64,000 nucleotides of DNA from Chiua virens. Its lineage: Eukaryota; Basidiomycota; Agaricomycetes; Boletales; Boletaceae. The notes beneath the pieces were generated by a model. It had not been told where the DNA came from, did no database searches, and was given only the letters and a program-made list of their open reading frames with translations. The translations under genes and the position numbers were made by a program. The stretch lies in contig JAHNUO010000015.1 in assembly GCA_019787685.1 (NCBI GenBank), positions 434,001 through 498,000 on the forward strand, written 5' to 3'. This document shows positions 27,898 through 40,497 of this stretch, piece by piece (the stretch's first letter is position 1; each line of letters begins with the position of its first letter).

Positions 27898-28463
27898 GAC
27901 TGAGAATGATAGGAGAAGCAGCTAAACGCGCGTCTGAAAGAGGCGAAGGTGTCGTGTGTTGAAAACAAGGAGAAAATGGTCCCAGGACGTGAATTAACGC
28001 GAACTAGGGTCGTGACGATCTTTGCGCGGAGAAACGTTGAGAATTGGCGACTTTTTGAGGTTTGATGTAGGTCCGCTCGTTGTGGCTGAAAAGTCGAAAA
28101 AAAGACGGGCAAAACCACGTAAAACGGCCGGAAAAAGTTGGATTAGCGGTGCACGATTCCAGAGGCACCTTGCGGTGATCGTTGTGGTGGATGACAAGGA
28201 ACGCTGTGGTCCCAACGTCGAGCGACGATGGTCGTTTGAGACAACCTGTGAATGAGTCGCACGTTCAAACTCCGCTGCAATTCACGAGCGTGCCGGTTCC
28301 GAGTCACTGCGCTTGCTTTGTCATCACACCCTTAAATGGAGGGGTTGTTTTTGGCATCGGCTTGATCGGCAAACGTGTCGGGGTTTGAATGTCGGAGCTA
28401 TGTCAGGCGAGGCTGCGAGTGCTGTACTAAGCAGTTATCGAGGCACACAACGACCAAAGCAGA
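27898..28463. promoter_or_regulatory. Divergent RPB1/VPS27 promoter region
   Basis: 566 bp between two start codons facing away from each other. It is GC-moderate, has a pyrimidine-rich strand next to RPB1, and shows no obvious TATA box, which fits constitutive genes. No operator-like repeat was seen. Confidence 0.5.
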
Positions 28464-31006
28464 ATGGCTTCACTCACTAGCTGGCTCTGGGGAACCTCAC
28501 AGATCGACGAGGCTGTCGGTGAGCACGGTCCTCATCGTTGCAGGACGTCGAGCTCTGACCCTTCTCAGACAAGGCCACCTCCGAGCTCCTTCCAGCCGGG
28601 ACTGAGGACGTCGCACTCAATCTCGAAATATGCGATCAAATTCGTTCAAAGTCGGCCCCTGCAAAGGACGCCATGCGCGCACTCAAGCGACGTCTCAACC
28701 ACAAGAATCCCAACGTGCAAATACTTGCCCTTGGTGTGCGTTCTTACTCCAGTTTCGCGACACGCGTCCCTCACGTCGTACTTCCAGCTCACAGATATAT
28801 GTGTCAAGAATGGCGGCGATCACTTCCTGGTCGAGATAGCTTCCAGAGAGTTCGTCGACAATCTCGTCTCCATCCTCAAGGTCCCCGGTCTCAACCACGC
28901 CGTCAAGTCGGATATACTCAAGTACATCCAAAATTGGGCTCTTGCATCCGAGGGAAAACCTCCGCTGAGCTATGTGGGCCAGGTATACAAGACGCTCAAG
29001 AATGAAGGTAGGTTCTCCGCTATCTCTATCGCTTGTCCCGACTCACGACACCTAGGTTTCGAGTTTCCTCCCAAGGACCTCGCCCTCGCCAACTCAGTCA
29101 TGGTGGATACCTCCACGGCCCCAGAATGGATCGACTCCGATGTCTGTCTACGCTGTCGTACTCCCTTCACGTTCACAAATCGGAAACACCACTGTCGCAA
29201 TTGTGGCCAAGTGTTCGACCAACAGTGTTCATCCAAGTCGATTCCCCTTCCCCACTTTGGTATCACTCAACCCGTCAGAGTCTGCGACAGTTGTCACTCA
29301 AAGCTTTCGCGCAAACCTGAACGAACGTACGTGTACACATTCACGTCACACTTTGTGCATACTTAGCCTATCCAGTGACAAGGGCCATCATCACTCCGCT
29401 AGTATGTATAGTGGCCGCAATACCAACGCTCGTGACCTATTTGACGCTGAGCTCCAACGTGCGATTCAACTTTCCCTCCAGGAAGTCGGCGCGTCTTCTG
29501 CATTCACCAAACGTCCTGGGTATGTCCCCTACGAAGTCGCAGCCGTATTCCCAGCCCCCGCAGCCGCCCGCCATCGACCGTACAACCTACCCTGACAACG
29601 ACAGACGGATGTCGGCGCCGTCTGCGGCCCCAATTGCCAATGACGAGGACGATCCAGACTTGAGAGCTGCGATTGAGGCGAGCTTGAGGGAAGTGAACAT
29701 GCCAAAGCCGAGTGCACCAGCAGAAATGCCATCCGCTGAAGACGCAGGTTATCCATCTTCGTACCCACCTACTGTCACTCCCACCCCTTCCGTGCCCAAG
29801 ATCCCGAACTATGATCTTGAGCCTCTTGAATCGGATGCCATTCTCACTTTCGGCCAAACTATAGAACAGGTGCAAGCTCGAGGTGGAAGTGACATGTCTC
29901 GGTATCCTGCTGTTAGCGAACTGTTCGACAAGGCAAATGGACTAAGACCCAAACTTGCGATGAGTTTGGATGATGCAGGAAGAAAAGAGCGTAGGTGTTC
30001 CTTGGATCTTTCCGTCTTTCATCCCTCCGGCTCATTCTTGTGACTAGAACTTTTGTCCGAGATGCATGACAAATTGTCGCAAGCAGTCAAGCTGTATGAT
30101 AAGTTACTCACAGATCAGCTATCCCATCCGGCTTGGCGTCGCACATCTCCGGAGCAGGCTCGCACGTCAACGCTTCCTATTGCATCAGTGCATAGCTCAA
30201 ATGGCTTTGTTCCTCAACCCCATGGACCGAGCTACGCAGGAGCCCCTCCGTCACAGGTCCCGCAGTCTCCTATTGCGCCGACTTCCTTCCAACCAACATA
30301 CGCTCCGCCTCCGCCTCCGCTATCGAGCACGTCGGGGCCCTCGTACTCGCATCCTTCACATTCATACAACCCGCCCGTGGTTGAACAAGAGCCTCATCGC
30401 CAGATAACGTCGCCGCCTACTCTTCCTTTGTCACCGCCGCCGCCACAGGCCATACTCCCCGGCTCACAAGCAATGCAGGCCTATCAACCTATCTCCATAT
30501 TAGGGACGATTCCTTCGGTCCCTCTTGCAGATAGCCAGGGTGGAGTAGATACTCGAGGACAGACAAGGACCACGATACTCTCCCCTGACGCCCACCCGCA
30601 ACCTGTGACACAGTCCGTACTGACTGCGTCAACCCCCGCTTTCTCCTCTCCCGTTCTTCCAGTCAGCGGTTCTCCAGGCAAGAGCACGGTGTCGCGCGCA
30701 CACACCATCTCGTCCCGGCCAACCCTCGCTTCCCCACCCCCCGCCACACAGCCCCATTCGCCACTCGCGCGCGCGTTGACCGTGTCGTACGCGCCACCCG
30801 CGCATGCGCGGACGCAACCCTATTCGCGAATGCAGCCAGCGCATGCTCCGCAACAGCCGTCCTATCTCCCGCCACCTCCCCAGCCACAACTGCCTGCCTT
30901 CCCCGCCGTCCCGTCGAACACGCCGCAGGTGCTTGACCTGTATGCGCCGTCCGCACCGACAGCGCCCCCACAGGAACGGCGGGAAGAAATGTTGATCGAG
31001 TTCTAG
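28464..31006 (+). CDS. VPS27: VPS27 / HRS homologue, ESCRT-0 subunit
   Basis: Binds ubiquitinated cargo and PI3P on endosomes and recruits ESCRT-I. Exon 1 ends at 28,518. The VHS domain follows ([42 protein letters not shown]). The FYVE finger is at about 29,110-29,320 with [10 protein letters not shown], the RKHHCRNCG core and [11 protein letters not shown]. Two ubiquitin-interacting motifs follow: [16 protein letters not shown] (29,440-29,490) and [16 protein letters not shown] (29,650-29,700). A helical segment ([15 protein letters not shown], then [17 protein letters not shown]) and a long Pro-rich tail end in MLIEF, resembling a clathrin box. Introns close in frame except near 29,520-29,560, where the frame changes by one base after RPGYVP. 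Possible causes are an indel or an unusual 52-nt intron with a gtcggc donor. Divergent from RPB1. Confidence 0.9.
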
Positions 31007-31404
31007 TCTTTTTGCTTAGATGTCACTTGTTGGGTTTGCTGCTGTGTACCTCCTCTCACCGTCAGGACTGAAGTAGCGACGTAGTGACTGCGATTAATAC
31101 GTACAAGTAATGGTAACGAATGCGCTCTACACCAACAGGATTGGGTCACTGTACCACTTGCATGTGGACGTGACGAAGCGCCGAAACAATTACAATTGAC
31201 AAAGTCACGAGTACATTCTAGAATACATGCATGGATTCGACATACTGCTCGTTCTCAGACGTTGGGATGAAGGGTGACATCAAACAATTACATTTAGAGA
31301 ATTACTGGCACATTCTAGAAAAAATACATGGATTCGACGGCACATTCGACAGACCGCACGTTTTCACAGAGTAAGCACTTGAAAGCTTGATCGGGTTGCC
31401 CGAG
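31007..31404. other. Convergent intergenic region, no gene seen
   Basis: Lies between the VPS27 stop (plus) and the stop of the next minus-strand gene. The word attacwwttgacaaag/acatcaaacaattacattta recurs loosely with agtacattctagaatacatgc (31,210) and ggcacattctagaaaaaatac (31,306), a degenerate direct repeat of about 25 bp. Nothing else is visible. Confidence 0.5.
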
Positions 31405-34400
31405 TTAGGACGTAGGGTAGAGAGGACCGAATAGCGACGGGTTTTCACCCCCAGAGCGGAAGCTGATAAGGGATGGCTTCGACGAGTCTGGTCCTTCACT
31501 TTCGCTAGGAAGGGCACCGAGAACCTCACCCGGTGAACGTGGACCGAATAATCCTGGACTTCCCCGTTCCAGAACCGGGATGGTGGGCGTACTATAAGGT
31601 GGCGTTGGCGCAATCAGGGGGCTTGCTAGAAGATCAAAGGGAAGAGTTGTCATGAACCCGCAGAACAAATAAAGACAAAGGGGACGTACGCTGCCACGCA
31701 TCCCACGCGTCCCATCCAGCGTCGCGTGCATCTTGGCTTTCACTCGCGACTTGCTTAGGAGGTTCATAAAGGGAGTTGCGCGGTGAGCGAGGTCCGAATA
31801 ACCCTGGACTTGCACATCTCACGACCGGAATGGTGGGCTCGGGGACCGGCAGGATTATGGGCGAGGACCAAAGTGATATCGGCGCAAGTGGGGGGGTTTC
31901 TGCAAGATCTACAAGAGAGTGGCGATGAACGCGCAGAAGCTGAAGAAAAGGTGGACATACGCTGCCATGTATCCCATCCAGAATCGCATGAACCCTGGCT
32001 CTCTGGGTTTGCGGCTTGCTGAGGGAGCTCACGAAGGGAGTCGCGCGGCGAGCGAGGTCCAAACAATCCAGGACTTCCGCGGTCTGGGACCAAAAGGCTG
32101 GATTCAGTGGAGAGTGGGGAAGGGGCTAACGCAGGATTCGCTATGACAATATTCATGTTAAAGGACAGACATGTTTCTGAAATTAGGGAAAACGCACGTT
32201 GCCATGTGGTCCGTGAATGCTGCTGTCTCACCGGCACCGGTGGGGGTGGAGGCACCTGTGCCTCCCTATAGCGGCGGCTTCCTCGTGTCGGGAGAGTACG
32301 CCATGCTGGGCGAGGTACTGGATTTTCGAGCAAGGGAATATCGGCTAGTGACGGCCGTGCAGCAAGAGAAAGATAGTCCGGAAGTCTGGAATACGTCATG
32401 TTAATCGCGCAAGCGATGACGGAGATGGGAACGAACCTATCAGCACCAAATTCTCCGGAGCGGAAGGTAGATTGCGTCATCATGAGATATCCAAGTTCAC
32501 TGGGAGAGCATGAACATTCAAACGATAGCCCATGTGCAAAAAGTGCGTACTGTTGAATGCGTTGTCTTTCCTCACGCAAGGTGCCGACGTCATTTAAGAG
32601 CATGCGGACTTCGGTGCTCAGTGTTCTGCTGAACTCATCCAAGTACTGTCGAAACAGTCAAGATCTCAGTGTCTCCGGACAAGAGAGCCAGGCGGTACGT
32701 ACACCCTGGATGTTGAAAGGAATCTGTTCGCATGCTGTGGCACGTACAGTGCCGATGACCTCTTCTTTGAGTCGTCGAATGTCAGCTCTCCAGGCTAAAC
32801 AAGCAGTGTCAATTTTCGTAAGAACACAATATAGAGTACTTACTGTCCGATAAGGTTTGAAAAAAGTCCTCGTGTTCCGTATTGTGTTTGTGGATTTTAT
32901 CCTGCACTGCTTCCTCAGTCCCTATCCGCAGAGCTTAGTTTCATGATTCCAAGTTGATTTCTCAACCTCGACTTACTGTGCTTATCCTCCTGTATTTTCC
33001 TTGAAGACTGCTCAGACTTCCTCACCGCTGCCCGGTCTTCCATGGGCCACGACGCCATACGCATCAGATGTTGTTCCATCAGAACCTTATTATCCGCGCA
33101 GATAGATTGTACGTGTTGAATCGAGTTGGCCCCAGCATCCTCAAAAGGCTGAGGGGACGAAGGTTTCTGAACCGACGCCTCTAATGGATCTTGGCGTTGC
33201 ATGATGGCCTCGGAATTGTTGCCGCTCTGCATAGAAGGTACTAAGGAGATGGTACTGGTGTGCGCGCTATGGTGCCTGGGAATGGACAACCTTATTTGCT
33301 TCGGAGAGATGACTGCGTCAGCGGTCAATGGATCGCCGTGAGCCGACGGAGGAACAGCACAAGTGCCAGGCACCTGCGAATGAACACGATCAACTTCCGC
33401 CAAGTACAAAACTGCCGACAGCAAGGATGAAAAGCGGCGGGCAGCCTTACCTCGTCCTCATCGTCACTGCACGCGAGAGATTCTGGTAAAGAACATTCCT
33501 CCCCGCCGGCGTGCGGAATAGGAGACAAGGGGGCGGTTTCGTGTGTCGACATCATCCGACTTTGACATGGAGGAAGATTGGGTGCGAAGGAAGATACGGG
33601 AACACTCTGTGGACTGAATGCGCCGGCGCCTATGCCCTGACTTGACTGCGCAAGCGGATGTAGACCCACGCGTTGGCTGTTGGCGAGCCTCTCCAGCAAA
33701 CTTTCAACACGACACAAGCGTTCATGAGTTTCTGTGTTCTCTTGTGGCGCGGGGATCAATTGTCGAAGCTCGTCCAAAATGTGATTGGTCGATGCTTGTG
33801 CTTTCCAAAGCGCTGTGGTCTGTTCGAGTACCTGTGACAACATGCCATGAAGAGTGGTTATGGAGACAGCTTCCACTGAATGAACCGTGTCTTGAAAGAC
33901 TGTTCAGTCCGTGGCGATAGATGAAGCTGTAAAGGACCCACCAGTATTCGAAAACGATAACAACAACTTGTTCAGTCCAGATAGGCCGTCTGGTTTAGAA
34001 TCAGAGGGCGCTGGGGTTTGGATCCTGGTCATCTTCGTGCACCGACTAGTCAACGCTTTTGAGTCTGTGATGGCTTTCTGGTGAGATGTGGGGATTCGCA
34101 GGGGAGTCAAGCCAGTTGCTGTGGAGGTTATAAGTGTACCTGGCAATGCACAGGCTCAGCCGCTCGACCAGATTCGTCGTTACCGGTACCGGGCCGGCGT
34201 ACGCCGCGAAGGGAAGCAATTTGGCCCTCGAGTCATTTTCCTGGTATGTATGCAGTACGTACCTGTAAGTTTTGTTCAAGGTATGCAGCGACCTCCACCG
34301 CCCGTTCGCTTATGCCACTTTCAACTCCAGAGCCAAGTAACCAGTTCTTGCGTTAACTCCGGGATTCTGGTCTCAGGATCGGAGACGTCCGAGGTGTCAT

Positions 34401-34437
34401 CGTCCCAGCAATCGGGAGTTTTGAGTATGTAACTTAT
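31405..34437 (-). CDS. Uncharacterised multi-exon coiled-coil protein with repeated C-terminal modules
   Basis: Read from a likely start near 34,437 (MLKTPDCWDDDTSDVSDPET, then IPELTQELVTWLW), through AVEVAAYLEQNLQ, a helical segment (33,876: MEAVSITTLHGMLSQVLEQ and CRVESLLERLANS), a Ser/Pro region, an acidic patch (DDEDE), and further helices (RADIRRLKEEVIGT; LDEFSRTLSTEVRMLLNDVG). The 3' part consists of three similar exons with the shared motif SPGLFGPRSP near 32,060, 31,805 and 31,555, then the stop at 31,405. The overall plan resembles a multicopy Agaricomycete family of unknown function. Several inner splice sites and the first exon are uncertain. It converges with VPS27. Confidence 0.5.
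31480..32135 (-). repeat. Tandem duplication of a coding exon, three copies
   Basis: Each unit of about 250 bp contains an intron start, a Pro-rich run (for example PEPTIPVV), the block GSPGLFGPRSP or ASPGLFGPRSP, a glutamate/proline stretch (LRELPQQ, LYEPPKQ, LGALPSE), and in the first two units an end like GWDTWQR or WDAWQR before the next donor. The last unit diverges and runs to the stop. Confidence 0.7.
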
Positions 34438-34599
34438 TTTTCAACGTCTGCCTTTCTCGCGAACATCCGCTCCATCGCATCAATGATGGCATTCCAGAGA
34501 AAATTGTGCCCATTACCTCGATGAACTGAACGTCGCCGCGGGGAACGGTCGAGTCATCTCATGAGTGAGTAACGTCCGTTGCCAGAAACAAGCGCAGAC

Positions 34600-35330
34600 T
34601 GTACTGAGTTTCGAGAGTCAGTGGCCCGCAGAACGGGACCTCGACGTACGAATTCAGTCTCTCTTCCAGTGAAGGTGTACTCCTCCTCCAGAAGGGGCCC
34701 AAAGCTGCTACACATTGCTCAAAGGACAGGCTTTCGAAGATGCAGCAATTTGGAACGGGGTCAATCGGTACAAATTTGTGAGCAACGACCGTGGGGAGGA
34801 TGTGAAGACGAGGAAAGATAACGCCAGGTGGATCGTTAATGAGTACGAATCTCATTCCTCGCGGTGTCGAATGTACACGTTACATTCCATCCAAGTGTTT
34901 AGACAGCAATGTCCCAAGTCTCTGGAAAGCCTTGGTGACAGCGCGTTGGCATCGTTAAAGCGATCACGTATTATTCGACAGCTTCAAGCACGAGTTTGGA
35001 ACGTGAAGGTATTTTGACAATCCGGAGCAACGCATATGCATTAGGCGGCGCATGGAATGATGCTTTGCACGACGCAGACGAAGTATGTTCATGACTTCTT
35101 TTGTATCGACATGCACTCAATACTACATGCTATACATCTCTCGCCTTTCGGGTGTGAAAGAAAATTTCCAGTGCTCCAAGCATTGGGACGTCATGACGAG
35201 GCAATCCAGGCTTACGACACCATGATTTCCACTCGAGCGCATTTCCGACTCCCAAATCCAATGGGAGTAACTCCAATTGCTGCAAACAACTCACGATCGA
35301 TTAAGAACTCCCGTCCAGCACACGCAAGAA
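34600..35330 (+). pseudogene. Broken copy of the N-module/TPR gene family
   Basis: Near 34,660 the frame gives EFSLSSSEGVLLL, matching DFNLSSSEGALLIL of the gene at 37,290. A one-base shift then leads to LLKGQAFEDAAIW...RYKF, matching LRKRQLFKDIATR...WYNF. Almost at once it continues with RGEDVKTRKDNARWIV and FRQQCPKSLESLGDSALAS, which correspond to TPR blocks (LGEDVRTNKGDAEWIA; FSQQCLKALESLGDSAMSS) that lie about 2 kb downstream in the intact gene. A further TPR scrap (AWNDALHDADE) is near 35,055 and DEAIQAYDTMIS near 35,195. So this copy has an internal deletion and frameshifts. Confidence 0.7.
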
Positions 35331-37289
35331 CCGTAATCGCCATCCAAAGGCTTGACCCATCAACGAGCTCTTCACGATGACCCACCACGTCGCCATCTTG
35401 ATCACAGGTTGCTCCTCGAGTCGGCCATAACAGCCATACATGATGTAGAGCTCCGTCGTACGTTCGATATATTGACCGTCGTCATTCGTTCAGAGCGAGA
35501 CGAAATGGTTTGTGAAAGAAATACCCTCCCTACCGTAAACGAAACGGATAGCATTGGACAACAATCAGGTGTGTAAATGAGGCACCTGGAGCTGGTATCC
35601 TACCCGCAGGCCAAGCGAACGGATGATTGAAGGTTACTCAGATCGCGGACCTAATCAGACAAGCTCCGGAGGATAACAAGTGAGCACCAGAGTTGGTGAA
35701 GAAAATGGCCCAGCTCGTTGAACAGCAACAAATGTCATTCCGACAAGAGGATAAGCGGGGTGATGAGCTGGTAAGTCACGACTAGAACTTGAGAGGACCA
35801 GCTCGCGCTGAAGTCTATATACAGTTCCAGGATCACTGGGTGAGTTACCCGCGTACAACACAAAGCCAAGGGAGTTACCTGAAACATCTTCAAGCTGCAG
35901 GGGTATTTCTTTCTTTTCGTCGGGATATCCTACTAACAAGATGTGGTTGCAGTTTGGACGAAGGATGACACAGCCAAAGGGAAACAACAAACTCGTAAGA
36001 GAGTTGATCGCGAGTAGCTTTCTTTCAGTTCTAGTACTGTGCATATTTTGGTCCTCTCCATTATACTAACACATCCAACTGATGTGACTTGTGGCAGGTC
36101 CGAGAAGACTTCATCGACGCGAAGCTCGGAAGATTGTGGACGAAGTTACCAGATTGCAGCCGAATTGAATAGTGCGCACCCACACCTCAGATCGTGAATC
36201 CCGTTGTGCTTACATTACACTGGCGAACTTGGCCACAACCACAACCACCATTATGGAGAACTTCCCAAAGGTCCATTCGCAAAAGGAACCTAAGCAATTC
36301 CCTCCCCACCCCTGTGCCCTCAGCCATCCCCAAGAGTTCACAAAGCAGTTGTCCAGCGTGGCGTTCCATCAAATCAGTGGTAAACAATCCTGACCAGAAT
36401 CGCAACGTTAGATTGTTGGGACCCTCCTTTCCTCGGAAGCCGTCCTTCCTATATGTTGATCTCCAACCTTCCCCCAGAGGCCGGCCCAGAATGTGAGGTA
36501 CTCTCTTCTGGCCCGTGTCTCACTGATATGCCAATCTTGCAGAGCCATTCAAACCCCGAATCGCAGTTCGCCAAAACGCGAGTCTGTTAAGTAACCACTC
36601 AGATGCTATTTCTGATTCGAACACTTGGATATTGTAGTCGACACATCTTTATCACCTAGTTCGCTCTCATTCACGCCCCCTCCGCCTGGTGATTCCGGAT
36701 TTTAACTGCCAAAGAGGCTAGCCCTGGATGTAGGTGAAGTTGGTGACTTGAAGGCAATTGCTCATTGACATCGGGAAGGACCTTTTTCGAACTATAAAGG
36801 TGTGATCTATACCAAGTGATAAAAGTTATGGGTTGTCTGGAAACAGGACATGGGGACATGAAGCTTGGAAGCTGCCCGTAAGCAGGTACACTACTAGGTC
36901 GCCTCTCCAAAGAAATTTATCACTTGCTCGGTCTGTGTACACCCGAGTACCAAGATTACTATGCGGCGTGAGACCTTCAAGGAATTTACCGACTGGCAGT
37001 TTCCCTTCCGATTAACTTTCCCTTCCGATTAACTTTCGAAGTCAAACATCATGTTTGCCCCCTTCCAGCGGCAACCACAGCTTGCAGTTCAAACGACTGA
37101 GCGCCATGTTCCATGAGGGATGGCGTCGTCAGTGGACCGACACTGCACCAACATGTCATCGGATGATTATGGCAGAGCACAGCTCGCGGGCACATATATA
37201 AGCGTCAATGGGCCTCGTGCACACACGAATGTCGTCGCTCAGGGCTAAAGACAAGCGCTAGTCCTATTTCCTTCGACCTCCTCTGATAT
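35331..37289. other. Gene-poor region with scraps and a short tandem duplication
   Basis: No complete gene is supported. A minus-strand open frame (36,044-35,655) lacks family resemblance. Around 35,700 a Gln-rich helical scrap (MAQLVEQQQMSFRQEDK) may be left over from a coiled-coil gene like the one at 40,498-42,871. At 37,002-37,036 the 17-mer tttcccttccgattaac occurs twice head to tail. The proximal part is the promoter of the next gene. Confidence 0.45.
37193..37202 (+). promoter_or_regulatory. TATA-like box upstream of the N-module/TPR gene
   Basis: catatataag lies about 90 bp before the ATG at 37,290, a usual spacing for fungal TATA promoters with a short 5' UTR. Confidence 0.5.
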
Positions 37290-40200
37290 ATGATGCATCC
37301 TCCGCCGCAGTTATATGCAAAACATTTACTACCCTACGGCTACGGATACCCGCTATGGACACCAGAACCCTCCCACGAACTCCTGATGCGCCGTCGAGAT
37401 GGACTTCGGATTGGTGACGTTGGCGTGATCGATTTGGAGAACGGCAGCTTCGACGTGTTCTTCAACATATGCCTTCCTCGCGACCACCCGCTGCACCGAG
37501 CCACAGGCGTCCCCGACAATTTCGCGCCCATCCAGCTCGAAGAATGGGACATTGCTTCTTATCCGCATGCCGAGTACCCTGGCCGGGTTATCTCAAGTTC
37601 TTCGGTGACAGCCAAGACCATCGAGCCAACTGGGGAAGCTGCGCTGCGGTGGGTCTGCTCGCTTTCTAAACGAAAGCACCTGACGATACAATGTAGTCCC
37701 TTCACCTACGATTTCAATCTCTCTTCCAGCGAAGGCGCGCTCCTCATTCTTCCGAAAGGCGCCGAAAGCTGCAAGCTCCGAAAGCGACAACTGTTCAAAG
37801 ACATAGCAACTCGAAGTGCGAACAACTGGTACAACTTTGCCGAGAGACACCTCGGCCGTATCATCACACACGACTCCCTCTATCTGATAACCGGGTTGTA
37901 CAAAACGAGATCCTGGTCAGTTGCAGCGTTCCACGAAGCTACTGGTACCGCAGAATCCTCTGCACAATTCAAAGCATCGCAGGCCGGGGAGGATAATGAC
38001 ATGTCGTACTCCTGGGAGACTATGCGTGCGTTAGACTGGCGTGTAGGACCACAGTTTGACGTCGGCATCCCCAACCAATCGGTGTTTATCATTGGATTCA
38101 AGATTGCACTCAGAGAGGGCCTGCTAGGCAAAAAATGGGTTGAAGTTGAGGTGGATTCTCCATCCGTTCAGTCGCGGTCGGTGAAATTCTCCAATGGCGG
38201 TACCGGTCCGCGTCGACCTGGGAATCTTTGGAGTAGACTCCTGTCAAGGAGCGGTAGCAGCAGTACGACATCGACGAAGCGGACTACACGGTCCACCAAG
38301 GACCCAAAAACGACCTCCTCGTCGACTGTGCAGTCTGACGCAGGTGACACTCCGCATGTCACGATCGATCATGTACCACAACCTCTCCAGGTCAGTGGCC
38401 GTTATACCCGCCAGCTGTCACCGATTACTGACATCAGCTTTAAGAGCCTTCACCCATCTGACGTTATAAACCGATACATGCTAATCAAGGTATGTATTCT
38501 GGGCGTCGCACGAGTTGGTGAAATTCAATGAACACGTTGATGGTCCAGGAATCTTCCGCCAGTGTTGCTATCACTCACGATACCCAATGGATTATATTGC
38601 TTGAAAAAGTTCGTGAGCAAAATTTGATCGATTCCAGGTCTGACTCTTTTCATGTAATAGGGTCTGTTGAAGCCAGATGACCTGGGCCATAATGACCGGC
38701 TGGAGAGAATCATTTCTGAGAACTATCGTCTAATCTCCGAAGAGGGTAAGCCTCTATTCTCAGAAACCACATGTGGCTCACTTGGTCCAAGGTGTTGTGT
38801 ACCTGCAAGCCGTTTGGCAAGTTGACCTGCGTATCCGAGTTCGGCCGCAGGCTTATGTTCATCGTGTACCCGCGTAGGGATTCGTCCATCAGACTGAGGG
38901 ATATCGACGATGCGGCGCACGAAGCATGGAAAGAAGACAAGTTGCATGACACTGAAGAAATACTGTCGAGGTACATCTTCCGTCACACGGACTCTGATTA
39001 CTATGCGTTTGCGAGCCGGGCACTTGTCCGGGCACGATTACACAACTGGGACGCGGCACTAAGGGATGCTGAAACGGTCGGTTCTCATTCTTTTCACGAC
39101 GCTCTGTCTACATTACCACACAGTCAATCGACATCCAACCGTCGGTAATTGCTCACGTAGCAAAGGGGTTTGCATTGTTCGGGAAGGGAAAGTATAAATT
39201 TGCGGTCGAAGCTTTCAAGATTGCTTTTCAGCAGTGCGATGTCGATGATAGAGACATTGTATCGTTAATCAAGGCGAGTTTCTTATTCGGTGATATCAGC
39301 ATGAGTTGGCTTATATATTGTTCATCGTTAGTTTATTGTGTTGTTTGAGGTTGGGTATCATGCTGAGAGCATGGCTGGTATCGCTGATCTGGTCGAGCGC
39401 TGCCCGATTGCGGTCAAGCCAGCATGTTCGTTTGTGCAGGTACATTTCTTTAACGAGCGATCATTGAAATCAGTTGATGTAGTTTGTAGGCAGTGATGTA
39501 TGTTCGGCAAGCGGCTTCGGCGACCAAGAACAAGGATCACAGCAATGCATCGCAGCTTTTGATACGTATGCGGTCGCTTGGGCAATTCCACGAGGTCCCA
39601 GATTTAAAGATAATCACTTTGGTAAGTAGAATGATGTTGAGTTTCAGTGAACGCTGATGATGTCAGATATGCGGCTGGAGGTTCGATAATATTCCATTCA
39701 CCACTCGGCAGCAAGAATGCGAAATATTGCTTCTCGTTGGGCGCATAGACGAGGCTGTAGAGTTATTCCGGACAATGAGGCGTGATCTTGGGGAAGATGT
39801 AAGAACGAATAAGGGTGATGCAGAGTGGATCGCATGTGAGTAATCCAATCGGCTTGGTATCGAGTTAAACAATACCCACTTTAGCGTTCTCCCAACAATG
39901 TCTGAAGGCACTGGAAAGTCTCGGTGACAGCGCAATGTCGTCACAGAACTATAATGAGGCTATCACTCGTTATTCAACGGCAATCGGCATGGGTCCGATA
40001 ATACGGGAACACTTTCTGACCAGACGGAGCAAGGCGTACGCGGCAGTACATGCATGGGACGATGCACTGAGAGATGCAGACGAGGTATCTTTGTTACTCT
40101 CGTATCGTATCAACGAGTGCTAAATGACATTGATCGTCAAGGCAATTGATTCGAACTCGCTTTCCTTACCAGGCCATGAATCAAGGCATCAGGCGCTGCG

Positions 40201-40438
40201 TGGAATGAGTCGGTATGAGGAGTCCAATCAGACTTTTGACCGCATGGTTTCCATCGCGATGTTCAAACGCTCTGCCGACATGCTGACACAGTGTGAGGAC
40301 CTTGTTTTCTAAGGTAATACAGACAGCAGGCTAATAAACTTCGACAGATCCTCGCCCACCACATGGAGATCCACCTCAATTGACAAGGGAAACCTCGAGC
40401 TCTCGTACGTCGAACCCCAGTCATCCACCACCCATTGA
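37290..40438 (+). CDS. Uncharacterised N-module + TPR-repeat protein
   Basis: The first exon is long (37,290 to about 38,490): MMHPPPQLYAKHLLPYGYGY, PLW.PEP, IGDVGVIDLENGSFDVFFN, SSSEGALLILPKGAESC, WYNFAERHLGR and SLYLITGLYKTRSWSVAAF. This N-terminal module recurs in uncharacterised mushroom proteins. After LHPSDVINRYMLIK a helical block follows (TQWIILLEK; RLERIISENYRLISEE), then TPR-like units: AHEAWKEDKLHDTEEILSRY, ASRALVRARLHNWDAALRDA, IAHVAKGFALFGKGKY, KALESLGDSAMSSQNYNEAI, and RRSKAYAAVHAWDDALRDAD (38,900-40,090), ending near SSTTH at 40,438. TPRs usually mediate protein contacts; partners are unknown. It is paralogous to the TPR part of the HET gene at 56,780-61,572. Inner introns and the 3' end are approximate. 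Confidence 0.6.
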
Positions 40439-40497
40439 TCCGGAGCATAGTTCGGCCATAAAACCGTTAGTGTTCCACTCGCTACCTCTCGCCTTTG

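Noticed and set aside
35655..36044. A 129-codon minus-strand open frame as a gene.
   Set aside because: No recognisable motif, no supporting splice sites, and it lies in a region of gene scraps.
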